Position numbers and translations under genes: made by a program
Notes under the pieces: model-generated
Seen by the model: the letters and a program-made list of their open reading frames with translations, nothing else
What the model was told of the DNA's origin: nothing
Databases searched by the model: none
NCBI GenBank assembly: GCA_032718475.1
Contig: JAUCBJ010000983.1
Coordinates: 30,912 to 94,911, forward strand
DNA from: Nemertoderma westbladi
Taxonomy: Eukaryota > Xenacoelomorpha > Nemertodermatida > Nemertodermatidae
Reading direction: 5' to 3'
Length of the DNA: 64,000 bases
In this document: positions 11,623 through 22,621 of the stretch, in pieces
How the letters are laid out: every line of letters begins with the position of its first letter
Numbering within the stretch: the first letter of the stretch is position 1

Positions 11623-11624
11623 AG

Positions 11625-11886
11625 AATATATAGAGGGAAAATATAGCGTAGCTTATAGAATAGCCCGGACGTTCTAGAAATTTTCTTAAGTATATATGCA
11701 ACATGCGGTTTCCAAAATAATTTGTTGTCCACCCAAATTCCAAGAAATTTTGTACTGTTTGATTAATTTATTTTATGATTATTGATTTGAGGTGCTGGCA
11801 TTTGGGTGGCATCTTTAGTTAAATTCGAAAATATAGTATATTCTGTTTTGGTCAAGTTAAGCGACAGACGGTTAACCATTCTGCAA
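11625..11886 (-). pseudogene. LINE reverse transcriptase fragment (continues at 25098)
   Basis: The minus strand encodes VAEWL, then LTLTKTEYTIFSNL, then STKFLGIWVDNKLFWKPHV and ILKKISRTSGLFYKLRYIFP, the conserved region after the catalytic motif of non-LTR reverse transcriptases. Its upstream end meets a 10-bp repeat CTTTATTTAG (11887-11896) that recurs at 25098-25107. There the LINE frame resumes with the FADD catalytic motif, so an element of about 13 kb has split this LINE. Confidence 0.8.
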
Positions 11887-11981
11887 CTTTATTTAGCGCA
11901 ATAATTTTTATTGTCCATTTTTATCCTATTTTTGTCAATTTTTTTTTTGATTTTTTATGTCATCCAACAGTGTACGCGCTT

Positions 11982-13201
11982 TTGAAGACCTTTAGCAGTT
12001 TAACCTGCCAAAATTTATATGTCTTTTGGTTTATAAATAGACTTTAGAAGTTGACAAATATTTAATACCAATAAACACAACATTAGCAGAAGCCAGCCTA
12101 GTGCGCGTCCATTCACCCGCTGGATATACCCGGGAGACTGGATTCTGAGGGCTTAGATTATTATTGCAGTGTAAGCTTACTGTATTATTCGATTGATCGT
12201 TAATAAATAATTTCTGACTAATATTATTCACTTTCGGGAAATATTAACAGTTCCTTTAGGACGTGGCGCTCTATCTAGGTAAACAGAGATATGACTTATA
12301 CTAATCACAACGGTAAGTCGGTAAGGCTTATGATTCACGTATGAGGCGCATTCTTTAGGAAATGCTTAGTTATCAGCCACAATCATGCACACTACCGGTA
12401 ACACACAATACTGCTCACTAATTTGCCGACCGTCAATGAATTTTATCATATATAAAGAGAACAGCAACTGACTCATGTAGTGCTTATCAAATAGCATTAA
12501 ATTCACTACAAACCACAATAATATAAGTCGCAATCGCTATATATAACCCGTCTCTCTAACCTGTAGTGTATCAAGAAAATTGGGAAATTTGGGTTCTTTA
12601 TAGATGTTCTCCAAATAATATTCAACCAACTGATACAAAATATGACAACAGTAAAAAGCATTAAGACGGTATGTTAAGTTATGATATGAACTGATAACAG
12701 TTATACGCTCTATAATCTTAAGCCTACTAATGTTTCCTCTAAAGTCTGAAACGAATTGACTCTAGAGCCGGTGTTCCTGGCCTAGATAGAAACAACACAA
12801 CAGTATCAAGAAAACAGTAAGACTGAACACTACTAGCACGATCTGCTAAATATCTCCACATCGACAGAAAAAATCGCTCTGATTGGCTTAAGCTAAACAA
12901 AGAACCATGTGTCCAATGGCCGTTTCCATGTCAGCAACCAGCTGTTAGATGTCGTAATCTGAATCATCAAGGCTAAGCTGTGCCAGGGTATTTGGTGCAT
13001 TGCGGGTTTTTTGCCTTACCATGTCCGCCAAAGCACACATATGAAGAATGACGTTTATGTCCGTTAAAACACCTATAATGGTACCTTGCGGGCGAGGGGG
13101 ATATATATATAGTTAGAGAGCTTTTTAGAGTATTCCAGCGCCTGGGGGGAAACTGGATTGCAAAGCAAAAGGGCCAGTTATATCCCACAGAAGCTTTTAC
13201 A
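11982..13201 (-). repeat. 3' LTR of element 1
   Basis: 1220 bp, starting TGTACGCGC and ending CTTTTACA on the plus strand, matching 22622-23847 almost throughout. Differences include GACCGTC/GACTGTC, TTTCCTC/TTTCTTC, a 6-bp indel near 12900 and ATATGAAG/ATATAGAAG. As the element runs on the minus strand, this is the downstream LTR. Confidence 0.9.
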
Positions 13202-13279
13202 CCGCTCCCAGAAAATGGGATTTGAGTCTATAAAATATACAAAATCACAGTTTCTAATATACGTAAATACTCTAAAAAG

Positions 13280-14176
13280 TTAGTCTTTCTTACGCGGACG
13301 GCGTTTACGCAGTTTCTTAAAGCTAGCCAGAGTCTTTTTCTCTTTAGGGCGAGCCACTTTACAAGGAGGGCTATAACTCCTGGGTGAAGGGTGCAATATA
13401 ATTGCATCAGAGGGTGTAGGATTATGGTCGGTGTATCCGCCAGTCGAAGTGCCGGGTTGATTGACATCAACGTTGGGGGAGAGGGGTCTAACGGCTTTGA
13501 GAGCGCGTTTTAAGACAGCCGCTCTTACGGGTCCTTTACGAGTGGTCTGAACGAGAGCCGTGGGTGGACCATAGGCAGTCAGAAACTTCCTGGGTTTAAT
13601 GGTTCTTTCCAACTCGCATTCGCGGGCTCGGTATTCGTAAGGCCGTCGATATACTTCCTGTAACTCGGGGTGTGAGTTAACAAATAAGTCTCCATAGTCT
13701 GGGTCCTGACGGATATAATTGATTAAGTTATAGGAATGAAGGTCGCTAGGATTAACACTCCTAAGAAATTTGCGTACGAACTTGGTTGAAATACATTCTC
13801 CGACGCGCTTCAGTAGTTCGTAACTCGATATGCGTGATTTCTGTTCGACAGAAGCGAATAGGTAAGGATGGAACGCATAAACTCCTTCATAAGCGCGTCC
13901 AGGATAATAGCGATGGCGCGAATCACAATGTAAATCAGCGTTCGCTTCCCAAGCTCTGATGTAACGTAGTGTGATCATTTCATCTACGCTTTCCAAATCG
14001 CGATTAAAAGGGCAATCGAAACTGGCGTGTCCCTTTAGTTGACAATGGTGACATTGAGTCATAAATTGAGGGCAAACCGCAAAAATGTGCAAGTTATTGA
14101 GTCTGCAATACGTGCAATAAATTTCCATCGCCGGTTGTTTGTGGAAATAGGAACAGCGGACGACGTTTGTGTCCAT
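13280..14176 (-). CDS. Element 1 ORF in the env position: protein with CCHC-type knuckles, function unknown
   Basis: A 298-residue frame between the lost pol and the 3' LTR. Near its N-terminus are two knuckle-like motifs, CTYCRLNNLHIFAVC (CX2CX5HX4C) and CHHCQLKGHASFDC (an exact CX2CX4HX4C zinc knuckle). Just upstream in the same frame, before the ATG, is a third similar CRLCASRDH segment, suggesting that the original protein began earlier. The middle is helical without recognisable domains. The C-terminus is strongly basic and ends in KKLRKRRPRKKD. There is no signal peptide or membrane segment, so it is not a classical envelope protein. Nucleic-acid binding is a reasonable inference. Frames at 14333-14737 look like its decayed upstream part. 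I do not recognise the family. Confidence 0.65.
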   Translation of the reverse strand: MDTNVVRCSYFHKQPAMEIYCTYCRLNNLHIFAVCPQFMTQCHHCQLKGHASFDCPFNRDLESVDEMITLRYIRAWEANADLHCDSRHRYYPGRAYEGVYAFHPYLFASVEQKSRISSYELLKRVGECISTKFVRKFLRSVNPSDLHSYNLINYIRQDPDYGDLFVNSHPELQEVYRRPYEYRARECELERTIKPRKFLTAYGPPTALVQTTRKGPVRAAVLKRALKAVRPLSPNVDVNQPGTSTGGYTDHNPTPSDAIILHPSPRSYSPPCKVARPKEKKTLASFKKLRKRRPRKKD

Positions 14177-14332
14177 GGGCGTAACATGGTCTCTCGATGC
14201 GCATAACCGACAACGTTGCCGAGAAACATAGTTGGCATGGCGATAATTGTACGCAGTGAGACACTGTGGACCTTGATACCATTCTAGGATGTAATCGTTG
14301 TCGCTGTTCCGGGCGCGATAGGCTGAATCTCC

Positions 14333-14737
14333 TCAGATTCTAGGCATATTGGTTCGTCTTCCCAGTCTGTTACGAATAGAATTTTCGTGATCTATTCTCG
14401 GTTTATCGTTACGACTCCGCTGGGTATGATATTTAAATAGAACCATTTCCCTTTTGGTGTCTACATCGTCCGTATCATGTAAATCGATAGGATGGCCGGT
14501 AGTTAGGAAGTCCATATACGTACTATTACGATGCGTATAGCGAGCGGTGAATTTTCGCTAGTCCAATTCACGCGTAAGTTGCTCTTGGGACATCGGCGGT
14601 TCGATATAACGACCATCGTCCTCCGTAATGGTTGGATCAGTTTCACCGCGTATCAAGCTATCCACAAATGCTTGTAAAGGTAGAGTATATCGCTCCCTGA
14701 TACCAAGATCATCTTCTATCAACTCCGTCATATCTGC
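14333..14737 (-). pseudogene. Decayed upstream part of the env-position ORF
   Basis: On the minus strand a frame begins with an ATG at about 14732 (MTELIEDDLGIRERY...), runs 58 codons to a TAG, then continues open in the same frame to 14333 (ending NMPRI). A TGA and a frame change then separate it from the frame leading into the 13280-14176 ORF. The acidic N-terminal part contains no known domain. One stop and one frame change suggest recent decay, or possibly readthrough; I cannot decide which. Confidence 0.45.
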
Positions 14738-14739
14738 TA

Positions 14740-16360
14740 TCTGAGTTTATTAATATCGAAATGAGTTTATGTTTAGGCGAGCGGACGTCGCTGCCTACCT
14801 CTCTTTGCCCCCGGACAGTGGGATTCTCAGCGCCGATGTACCGTCGTCGCGGTGTTTACGCCAACATGTAGCAACATCACGACAACGATAACCGGCACAA
14901 GTCACTCCACTGTCCGTCCCAAAGGCTTGAATCCACTTTAGGTTCTTTCTATAGGAGAGTTGGGCTACTTTCACAATTGCGACTAGCTACTGTAAACACA
15001 CCTTAGCAGTAACATTCACCTACAAACGCACAAATTCCACACAACTGTCACCAATTGCACACATACAGGCCATTTGTCCGTTAGTCAGTGCCTTCCAGAA
15101 TGTCACGTTATTACTGTGTATCCTTGGATACTAACAGTGTGCTATGTATTCTCTATGCTATGCAATGTGACAAGCTTTCTATTGTTCTTTTAACTTGCTT
15201 CTAATTCTAGCGTGGGTGTTGCTATGGTGACATTATGGAAAGCTAGCGGTAGAATTAGGGTAATTCTCATGCATACAGATCTGGAATGCTATTTAATAGT
15301 AATTCTTTAATTGTCAATATCCTCTTTATACATGATTTTATTAATTTTATTGGCTATTGACTATATGTCGGAGATTCTCGCACTCTAATACACTCAATAG
15401 GATGAATCTCCGCTCCCATGATCTATTAATTAATGGAATTTTGGGAATGTTATAAATTGCACAAAACGACAATTATTTATGAAATTCATTTATAGTATGA
15501 ATTTAAATTTATTCCCGTGAATTTTATTATTTGATGTTAAAATTGACACAATTTGATTCCAGAGCAGGTCTGGGGACATAGGATCCTTAATTCTATGAAA
15601 ATTGTCTTTTAAGAGTATCGGTAAGTGCTGCGATATCTTAATTGACTAGAAATTTAAAGGATCTGAATTTTACAGATTTTAATAAATATTAAATTAATAT
15701 TTAAGATGGGCACCGATTTATTCCAGAACTTGTCTGGGGACGTTAACCACTGATTCTAGAATTTGTCTTTCAAGTATATCGGTGGGTGCCGCGATATCTT
15801 AATCGACTAGAATTACAGATGGTCAAAAGGTTTAACAGATTTATTTGCGTTTTACGCTACTGTTATAGGGACATCACGCTACTATATGTATTATTATATA
15901 TGGTATGAGAGCAATATCGCACGAAGCAATGTCAGTGTGAAGAGGCAAGTCGTTTCCAAGGTCTACCCAGGGCTTGGTTTAGCCGAGACACGAGGATCTG
16001 AACTTTGCATTCCTAATACTCTGCCTACCAATAATACTTAAGTATAGTAGGAGCTTTATTGTACTTTAATAAGTACGGACATTTCATCTTACTGTAGTCA
16101 CGTATTTATAATATGATACGGACAGTAAGGAAAGAGAAAAAATAATTATTTCTCGCCGTCGCACTAAATATATTATAAGTAATTACGTACGTAATAAACA
16201 CTAATATGTTGCACTAATCTACTAAATAATCACTAAAATAACATTCTACTAAATAAAATTAAAGAAAACGATTATAATAAAATTACATAATAATACATAC
16301 ATAAATATAAAATAAAAACAAATATAAAATGATATAGTCACACGCCCACTCCATATGCTA
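14740..16360. other. Noncoding interior of element 1 (site of the lost pol)
   Basis: No reverse transcriptase, RNase H or integrase frame is visible here on either strand. A diverged tandem duplication with a period near 163 bp is present: 15557-15651 and 15718-15810 share TTCCAGA-C--GTCTGGGGAC and GCGATATCTTAAT-GACTAGAA. Confidence 0.6.
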
Positions 16361-19300
16361 TCACGTTATGGAGTCCCTAGATATTTGTCGGATTAGGGAA
16401 GTGGTCGTAGGAAGAGTATCTTGCCTTCCATAGTTTCCGGACAGTTTTCGGTCTCTTTCCAGTAAACATAAACGACTAGCTGGGCGATTGAGTTGTTGTG
16501 TTACTTTCTCCGCTCCCTTGGCCTGTCTAATCTCCGCCGTGGTAAGATGAGGAGGCCATTCTTCTTCTTCTTTACTTAAGGAGTCGGATCCACCTAACCA
16601 GCCTGGAGTATCTATCAGTTCTTGAGGAGTTGCTCCTCTGGAAGCGATGTCGGCTGGATTAATCGTCCCAAGGCAATGTCTCCATTGATCTACATTGGAG
16701 TTAATATCGTCATTATCTGAGGAGTATGGTGTTCCCTCAGTTGGATCGTCCACATCACTGCTCTCCACTTCCCATTCCTTTACTTGGTATACCTGTTGTT
16801 GAGGTAATCTCTCTTTGAGAGTTCTACGGGAAGGGCCAGTGAAGTACCAACCTACTCTAGTTCTTACCGCATAGGTTTGTAGTGGCTGCGGTTGAGCAGG
16901 CCGTTTCTCCAATGTCTCGAGCGCCTCATGCGCGTTTTGGCCGATGAGTATTTGCACTCCAGGATAATCTGTCTGGAATCGAGGTATCTTAAGATGTTGG
17001 ATGCTCTCATCCTCGTCCCAATTATAAAGGTCTGCTTGGGTAGTAGCGAAGTTCTTTATAGCCACCATTTTTACCGACCTTATACCTTGTGCTCCTAATT
17101 TATCCTGGGGGGTGGACAACACACCTACATAGTAATCTGCCGTTAGGGTAGATTTCCAAACCTGCATAATTCCTGACATATTCAATTTAGTCCGGAATTT
17201 GGGTTGTCCAGCAAAGATATCTTCGGCTAGTTCTTGATCGATGAATGTTCCTGTGCTGCCGGAGTCAAGGAGGGCGTTCACTATGTAACTTTTGTTAGGA
17301 CCGTGAACTCTTACCTGCACTACAGGAAATTCTCTGATTCCTACGTTGGAAGTGGGAGCTTTCCAAGATGGTTGTCTGTCAAAGGTAGTTGGGGGGAACT
17401 CATTGTCGGTGTCCTTTTCATGCGTAAGTGCTCGATACACTGCGGTATTTATTAAGTAACAGGATTCGTTGGCGTCGGAGAATTCGTCCGTATAGAATCC
17501 TTCCATCTCAGATTCTTGATCAGTGTCATTTACATCACTGAATTGGACATGTAGTTCGGGCTCACTTACCTGACTCGGGTTGTCTCGTTCGAACTCACTG
17601 TGTAACAAGATGTGATGTTTCGCGCCACACTTTGCACACTTTACGTCGGAGTAACAGGTTCGCCGTTGGTGTCCTGATCTGAGGCAATTATAGCATAACC
17701 GCTTATTCCACAGGACTGTACGTCTGTCTACAAGGGATTTCTTTAGAAATTCAGCACACGCACTCAAACGGTGGGGCCCGTCGCACAGCGCACATTTTGG
17801 TTTGATGTTACTCTCCTTACCTTGGGTAGCGTTATGCACTCTCGTTCTTTCTTCGGGCTTTCTTCCGTGAATTCTCTTAGGAGACGTAGGAGGAGTTGTT
17901 GTTATCTGTTCTCTCCTGTCACTGGTTCGAGACTTGTATTTACTTACGTCTTTATAGGTCTTGTTGTCATAGTAAGATTTTGCTGTGTCTTTCCCGCTGT
18001 CCTCTTCTTGAGAAGCTTGGCTTTCGCCGTCGTCAGTGTAACACACTGGTATTATCCTTGTCCTAGAAACGGGTTTCTCACTTACCTTATTTTCCGATGT
18101 TTTCTCTCTGGACTGCTTTATGAGTTGTAATTTTACTTCACTATCTAAGAAGGACATGAGATCAGCCATGGTAGGGCTTCGTCGTTGTTGTTCATTCATG
18201 TACAACACTTTCTTGTCCAAGCGTGTACATACTCCACCCTTTGGTAAAGTAGAGACTACGGCTCCAATAACCATGGAACTCTGATATTCATGAGACTTAC
18301 CTAACCAGTCCAATTGTCTACAGATCTCCTGAATCTCATCGGAAAACTCTATAATCCCGCTACTAAGGAAGTTTCGGGGGGCTACTAATTTTGCATACAA
18401 ATACTTAGCTATGTTATCCTTGTTACCATACCTGATGTTTAATGTATCCCAAACTTGTCTTAATCCTTCTGGATGTCCAATAAACTTTAACGCCATCAAC
18501 TTGGGAGGTCCTTCCAAACACTTGATGAGGAACCTAAGTTTCTCTCCGTTAGATAGTACAGAGTTCTGTATGCTGTCTTTGTAATATTCATTGAAAGGTA
18601 ACCATTTCATCTCATCCCCATTGAATTTGACGATCTCTCCCACTTTGACCGCTTGGCGGGCTTCTGTTCTAGCCATCTGACGCGTAAAGCTTTCTTGGGA
18701 CATCGTGTTATTTAATATCGAATTATCGGTATATAAATTTCTCGGATCATTATCAGGTCTATAGGTAATATCATTAACAACAGGTTTATAATCACCCTTA
18801 GTAGGGTTTGCTATAGGAGTTTCTACTTCATTAGCAGTATAGATGCGTGTAGGCTCCACACCTTGCGCATGTAATACTTCAGACCTAACAGGTTGACACG
18901 ATGTTACAGGGGGTATTGGTATACCCTTTTGTATATTGACTAATTTGTCGCGTTCCAGCGCGATACTTTGCTGCACTTCTTGCAATTCTGCCCTACCTTC
19001 CCTTACTGTTCCCTTAAGTTGGTAGACAGTCCCCTGCATCTGTCCGAGCAGGAGATTCATCCCCCGCCGTCCCTCCTCTACCCACTCGACCGCCGAAGCG
19101 GGAGTCGCCAACATTGTAGCGGGCTGACGTGGGACGACGGGAGACAAATCTTTGATTTCTCTCTCAGCTTCCAGGACAGGGATATTCTCATGGACTGTTC
19201 TACCGGGTACAGGCAGTGTAGTACTGTGTAGAGGGAATTTAGAGTTAAGCTCTGGAAGTACAGGGGTCTCTAGCACAGAAGTGGCTTTGGGAACGACAGG

Positions 19301-20434
19301 CCTAATTATTTCAGGCTCATCAACTATGGTAGGGAGTCCTTTGACCTGAATAATTTGTTCTGTGGGTTCTGTACTACCTAAGTCTGTGCTAGCTAGTTGT
19401 CTTCTAACCGCTGGGGGCAAATCAGGCAATTTGTGACGGTGAGATGTTTTTCTACGCCTGCTTAGACGAGATCTATTTCCTCCGCCTTCAGGATCGGTGG
19501 TCTCGCCTTCCTCCGATGATGTGTATCCTTGGCGCTTGGGAGTAGATCGACTCCTCATCTGCATTTGACTAGCAGTTAACTGTTTATTTATGCAGTCTTG
19601 CGTCTCTTGAAGATTTTCCAACTCCAGTTGTGTGGTCTCCTCAGACGCTCTCCGTTCTGCTTCTGCCACCTTTGCTTTTCTTTTTGCTTCTGCTTCTGCC
19701 GCCGTTACTGCTGCTGCCTTTCGGTTCTCTATCTGTTTTTTCTTTATTTGTTCTTCTTGGACTCTAACGAGGCGGAGCTTTTCATCAAATTTAGCTTTGT
19801 TTGCAGCCAACATTTCCGCATCGATTGCGTCCAACACAAGCTTGGTTCCTTCACTATTAGGGCAAAGTCCAGACAGTCGTCTCCTCAACTCTTCGTCTCC
19901 TAGGAATCGCTGATAGTCTGACAGATAGATGTCAATGGCGTCTCTAGTTCGCGGCTTCTCTGCTGCTGTTAATTCACTTTCCACTTCGCTTTCCACTTCG
20001 CTTTCCACTTCGCTTTCCACTTGAGAAGAAGTGGCGTCGGTTGATTCTTCATAGGTTGGCCGCTCATCATAAACCGTATCCGCCATCTTCGCTCCGCGTT
20101 CGGGCGTACGCTCAACAGTATCCGAACTACTGGAGCTATCGGGCCGCTGAGAACTAGGTTCTTGGCTAGGAGGTTGCTGCTGTTTTATAGCTTCTTCTTG
20201 ATCCCGCTTGACTTGGTCCCGAGTAACTATGGCAGACCAACGGCGCTTCACTAACTTCGCAAATTGCGAAATCTTTTCTACCAACCTAGGTTCTGACACA
20301 ACCACTGCAGGGGTTGCCCTTCTTACAGTATGAGGGGTTTCAGACCTCGGTCTGGGATTCTCTACACTTTGATCTGAGAAACGGGCTGTTGTTTCTAGGA
20401 GACTATCTGACAGAGTTTGCCTTGTGTCAGCCAT
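16361..20434 (-). CDS. Element 1 Gag-protease polyprotein (BEL/Pao type) with in-frame pol deletion
   Basis: A 1357-residue frame from the ATG at 20434 (MADTRQTLSDS). In order: a low-complexity acidic N-terminus with SEVESEVESEVE repeats; a charged coiled coil rich in A, E, K and Q; a BEL/Pao-type gag region (the WLPFNEYYKDSI...LRFLIKCLEGPPK segment, DUF1759-like); three zinc-knuckle modules (CALCDGPHRLSAC, CYNCLRSGHQRRTC, CAKCGAKHHILLH); and a retroviral-type aspartic protease domain with the active-site LLDSGSTGTFID. After the protease the frame passes straight into DQWRHCLGTINPADIASRGA...GWLGG, which belongs just before the integrase in this family. The whole reverse transcriptase and most of RNase H are therefore missing, yet the frame stays open to the stop. 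It encodes capsid, nucleocapsid and protease functions only. Confidence 0.85.
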   Translation of the reverse strand: MADTRQTLSDSLLETTARFSDQSVENPRPRSETPHTVRRATPAVVVSEPRLVEKISQFAKLVKRRWSAIVTRDQVKRDQEEAIKQQQPPSQEPSSQRPDSSSSSDTVERTPERGAKMADTVYDERPTYEESTDATSSQVESEVESEVESEVESELTAAEKPRTRDAIDIYLSDYQRFLGDEELRRRLSGLCPNSEGTKLVLDAIDAEMLAANKAKFDEKLRLVRVQEEQIKKKQIENRKAAAVTAAEAEAKRKAKVAEAERRASEETTQLELENLQETQDCINKQLTASQMQMRSRSTPKRQGYTSSEEGETTDPEGGGNRSRLSRRRKTSHRHKLPDLPPAVRRQLASTDLGSTEPTEQIIQVKGLPTIVDEPEIIRPVVPKATSVLETPVLPELNSKFPLHSTTLPVPGRTVHENIPVLEAEREIKDLSPVVPRQPATMLATPASAVEWVEEGRRGMNLLLGQMQGTVYQLKGTVREGRAELQEVQQSIALERDKLVNIQKGIPIPPVTSCQPVRSEVLHAQGVEPTRIYTANEVETPIANPTKGDYKPVVNDITYRPDNDPRNLYTDNSILNNTMSQESFTRQMARTEARQAVKVGEIVKFNGDEMKWLPFNEYYKDSIQNSVLSNGEKLRFLIKCLEGPPKLMALKFIGHPEGLRQVWDTLNIRYGNKDNIAKYLYAKLVAPRNFLSSGIIEFSDEIQEICRQLDWLGKSHEYQSSMVIGAVVSTLPKGGVCTRLDKKVLYMNEQQRRSPTMADLMSFLDSEVKLQLIKQSREKTSENKVSEKPVSRTRIIPVCYTDDGESQASQEEDSGKDTAKSYYDNKTYKDVSKYKSRTSDRREQITTTPPTSPKRIHGRKPEERTRVHNATQGKESNIKPKCALCDGPHRLSACAEFLKKSLVDRRTVLWNKRLCYNCLRSGHQRRTCYSDVKCAKCGAKHHILLHSEFERDNPSQVSEPELHVQFSDVNDTDQESEMEGFYTDEFSDANESCYLINTAVYRALTHEKDTDNEFPPTTFDRQPSWKAPTSNVGIREFPVVQVRVHGPNKSYIVNALLDSGSTGTFIDQELAEDIFAGQPKFRTKLNMSGIMQVWKSTLTADYYVGVLSTPQDKLGAQGIRSVKMVAIKNFATTQADLYNWDEDESIQHLKIPRFQTDYPGVQILIGQNAHEALETLEKRPAQPQPLQTYAVRTRVGWYFTGPSRRTLKERLPQQQVYQVKEWEVESSDVDDPTEGTPYSSDNDDINSNVDQWRHCLGTINPADIASRGATPQELIDTPGWLGGSDSLSKEEEEWPPHLTTAEIRQAKGAEKVTQQLNRPASRLCLLERDRKLSGNYGRQDTLPTTTSLIRQISRDSIT

Positions 20435-22621
20435 GTTTGATTGTACAGTTGAATGCCTACTGCTATATTACAGTTAAAGCAAGTCTAGTAATTCAGTATC
20501 ACTGTTAGCCTAGTAATTAATTACCGATACTGCTACTCAGTGTAGCGTGATATATATATAATATATTAGAATACCGGTATGCTTATATTATATATATAAG
20601 TATTATTACAGACTAGATTTGTCCAGAGTACCGGTATATAATTTTAGCACAAATATATATAAATATATAATAGGCCTATCGTGAATACCGGTATACAGCT
20701 GACACTTATAGTATATATAAGTATAATTATTACAGACTAGAATTAATTACAGAATACCGGTATGATTTCAGCTCAAATTTATAGAAATAAATATAATAAG
20801 CCTATGGTAAATACCGGTATGTCAATTATTTTAGAATAATTGAATTTCTGAATATTTTAGGGTTACTTGGTTACTTTAACTTACTTTGTTATCGTTATTT
20901 AAGCAGTAGTCCAACTGATATTGAGACCTAAGTGTTGTATAACAGGCCTACTATTTTATTAATAGATTTAGTGGATTTATATGTACCCTTATGAGGGGTT
21001 TTGTTACAATATTGAAATAGATGTTATTATTTCTGGGGGGTCACTACACAGAAGCTGTGCGCTCTCAGTGAAGTGCTATTTATTGGACACTAAAACAGAT
21101 AATTCTAATTTACCTAAGTTACTTAATACTACAAATTACTTACGATACGGGTGAGATTAAATCTCTTAATTAAACACAACAAAAATATTACGTACGAAAT
21201 TTTTAGGGTAATTTTACAGGAAGTCTACAAACCAGCCTAACAAAGGGTTAGAATTCTGGTTATTACAACGGACAGGGTACTACGGTATTTGAAAATAATA
21301 AATAGTAGTAAATATATTGCGCTGTCCAGATAGGAAAAATACCACCGCCTGACGACCTATAGCCGTATCGCTATAGGTACTACGTTATGTATCACGGAGT
21401 GTTCCTACCTGGAAGTTAATTACCGCGGACTACCAGATCCAACGTGCCTATTAACCACTTTACAACACAAATATACTGCCTACACACTAATTACTTCGGA
21501 AAGCACTGTACACTAAACCCTAAATTAGGTACAAGTACTGGTACAACAAATAATCAGTAGTTAAATATACTTGAACAGTTAAAAGAACCACGGCATCTGC
21601 TGGAGTGACCGAAGCACAAAGTCACCAGTCTTTTCCTACGCCAAGCAGCCCGTGTAGTACCGGGGTTAATTTAACTATAACGGTATGTGTAACAAACACA
21701 ATTACTGTAGGAATAAACTTGGGGACATGAATGTTGCGAATAATCGCATAAACTCTGAATAATAAATATTACGCTACCCGTACAGAATACTCAAACAAAA
21801 TACAAACCAAACGCTGGCAGACCACCACCAAGCCTAAATAAACTACCGTATGTGCAGATTCCGAAATGGTTAGTTAGTATGCGTTCTAACACGGTAGTAC
21901 GACTTATTCTTTAAGAGGGGATTGACCTTACAGCTATGGCTGCCCCAACTTACTAACTGGCACTTTATCAGACAAACTCTACACACGCAGCAATCTCTTC
22001 AGACCTAATAATAGCTAGACAACAATCCAGCCTACAAAATATCTGAGTAATAACTATTACGGTACCTGAACAGACCACACAAACAAACACAGGCCAAAAC
22101 GTTGGCAGAATACTGTCAAGCCTAAATAAACTACAGTATGTGCAGATTCCAAAATGGTTAGTTAGTATGCGTTCTAACACGGTAGTACGACTTATTCTTT
22201 AAGAGGGGATTGACCTTACAGCTATGGCTGCCCCAACTTACTAACTGGCACTCTATCGGACAAACTCTACACACGCCGCAATCTCTCCAAACCCAACAAC
22301 AATCCGACAACAGTCCGGCCTACAGTTATCTGAACAATCTGAGCAGACTTACACGTCTTCAGCTCAATATTAACTTACTAGGAAATAAAACTGACAGAAA
22401 TAGACCTAAGTAAAATCCCAATAAAAACCAGGCGTCCCCGATTTAATATCGAGACCTACCGGTATACAATAATCAAAATCGAATAATACTAATGTACTTA
22501 TACTGGAAGTACCGGTTAGGACAGTTGGGCCTACGGACCTACAGAAGTACCGGTTCAGGTTTACCGGTCGACCGGTACTTTCAACTTTATTGCTTACTGC
22601 AATAAAGACAATAACTGTTAT
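20435..22621 (-). other. 5' untranslated interior of element 1
   Basis: About 2.2 kb between the 5' LTR and the gag start without supported ORFs. It is rich in ACCGGT/TACCGGTA words, mainly at 20570-20820 and 22440-22580. It contains a tandem duplication with a 283-bp period: 21857-21970 and 22140-22255 share GTGCAGATTCC-AAATGG and a long block through CCCCAACTTACTAACTGGCA. The short open frames here are not credible. Confidence 0.6.

Noticed and set aside
13228-13470. Second minus-strand frame overlapping the env-position ORF
   Set aside because: A shadow in another frame of the 13280-14176 ORF; no motifs.
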